A stretch of DNA of 33,586 bases. Origin: Bacteroidota bacterium. Lineage in GTDB: Bacteria; Bacteroidota; Bacteroidia; Bacteroidales; PUMT01. The DNA lies in the NCBI GenBank assembly GCA_003551495.1, contig PUMT01000175.1:1-33586 (forward strand), read 5' to 3'. Positions 33,371 to 33,586 of the stretch are shown here, one piece after another; positions within the stretch are counted from its first letter, which is position 1; each line of letters starts with the position of its first letter. The translations under genes were made by a program, and so were the position numbers. Below the pieces are notes generated by a model. That model ran no database searches. It was given only the letters and a program-made list of their open reading frames with translations, and had not been told where the DNA came from.

Positions 33371-33586
33371 ATGCAACAATATTTAGATCTGCTCACCCAT
33401 GTCCTTGAAAACGGAAAGAGTAAAAAAGACCGTACCGGAACAGGAACGCTCAGTATTTTCGGCCACCAGATGAGGTTTAACCTGCAAAAGGGCTTCCCTT
33501 TGCTGACTACCAAAAAACTGCACCTGCCTTCAATAATTCATGAACTGCTATGGTTCCTGAAAGGCGAAACAAATATAAAATACCTA
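33371..33586 (+). CDS. thyA: Thymidylate synthase, N-terminal part (runs off window)
   Basis: Only the first 72 codons are present; the frame is open at the right edge. The translation starts [15 protein letters not shown] and contains [19 protein letters not shown], with the phosphate-binding R21, then [20 protein letters not shown], all characteristic of ThyA. The enzyme methylates dUMP to dTMP using methylene-tetrahydrofolate. The catalytic cysteine lies beyond the window. Dihydrofolate reductase often follows thyA, but that cannot be seen here. Confidence 0.93.
   Translation, partial: MQQYLDLLTHVLENGKSKKDRTGTGTLSIFGHQMRFNLQKGFPLLTTKKLHLPSIIHELLWFLKGETNIKYL

Overview
The window looks like ordinary chromosome from a member of the Bacteroidota, most likely a Bacteroidales/Marinilabiliales-type bacterium. 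Several things support this. Protein families typical of the phylum are present: GldA, a UpxY-type NusG paralogue, a DksA/TraR protein without its zinc finger, and an LspA with a long periplasmic insert. Start codons lack Shine-Dalgarno sequences. Many genes are preceded by the Bacteroidota -7 box TAnnTTTG, often with a TTG-like -33 box 18-20 nt upstream. No rRNA, tRNA, transposon, phage or CRISPR array was found.

Layout. 1-186: two related AT-rich stem-loops. 187-2105 (+): radical SAM enzyme and a GT-B glycosyltransferase, converging with 13 bp overlap on a minus-strand group asnS-rpoN-PAP2-like (5685 to 2093). 5917-8370 (+): gldA, then metK behind a well-phased promoter and a SAM-II-like riboswitch. 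8389-9429 (-): an unusual sugar transferase, divergent from an exopolysaccharide export cluster (wza-like, wzc-like, upxY-like, wzi-like; 9783-15183); the 353 bp between them is rich in inverted repeats. 15216-16034 (+): ZupT-type metal transporter. 16102-17124 (-): SDR epimerase/reductase, divergent from ribE (17399-18001). 18206-22725 (+): ileS, a DksA-like gene and lspA. 22754-23941 (-): YgjP-type metallopeptidase, a DUF2905 membrane protein, and an open frame without a start codon that may be a gene remnant. 24209-28486 (+): TolC, an HlyD/MacA-type adaptor, tsaB and a DUF3108 protein. 28589-30454 (+): efp and a SpoIIE-type phosphatase. 30559-30688: a tandem repeat of 40-41 bp units. 30700-31983 (-): tyrS. 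32193-33320 (+): a saccharopine dehydrogenase-family protein. 33371 to the right edge: the first 72 codons of thyA.

Functionally this is housekeeping (three aminoacyl-tRNA synthetases, SAM, riboflavin and dTMP synthesis, EF-P, t6A formation, lipoprotein processing) mixed with envelope functions (surface polysaccharide, gliding ABC ATPase, efflux). No complete unknown multigene system was found. The most notable single observations are: an isoleucyl-tRNA synthetase whose HIGH signature reads GIHH, the rearranged GXHH form reported for mupirocin hyper-resistant type 2 IleRS; the SAM-II-like element on metK; a sugar transferase lacking its membrane hairpin, with a methyltransferase-like N-terminal half; paired inverted repeats in the exopolysaccharide promoter region; and two unexplained intergenic repeat families.
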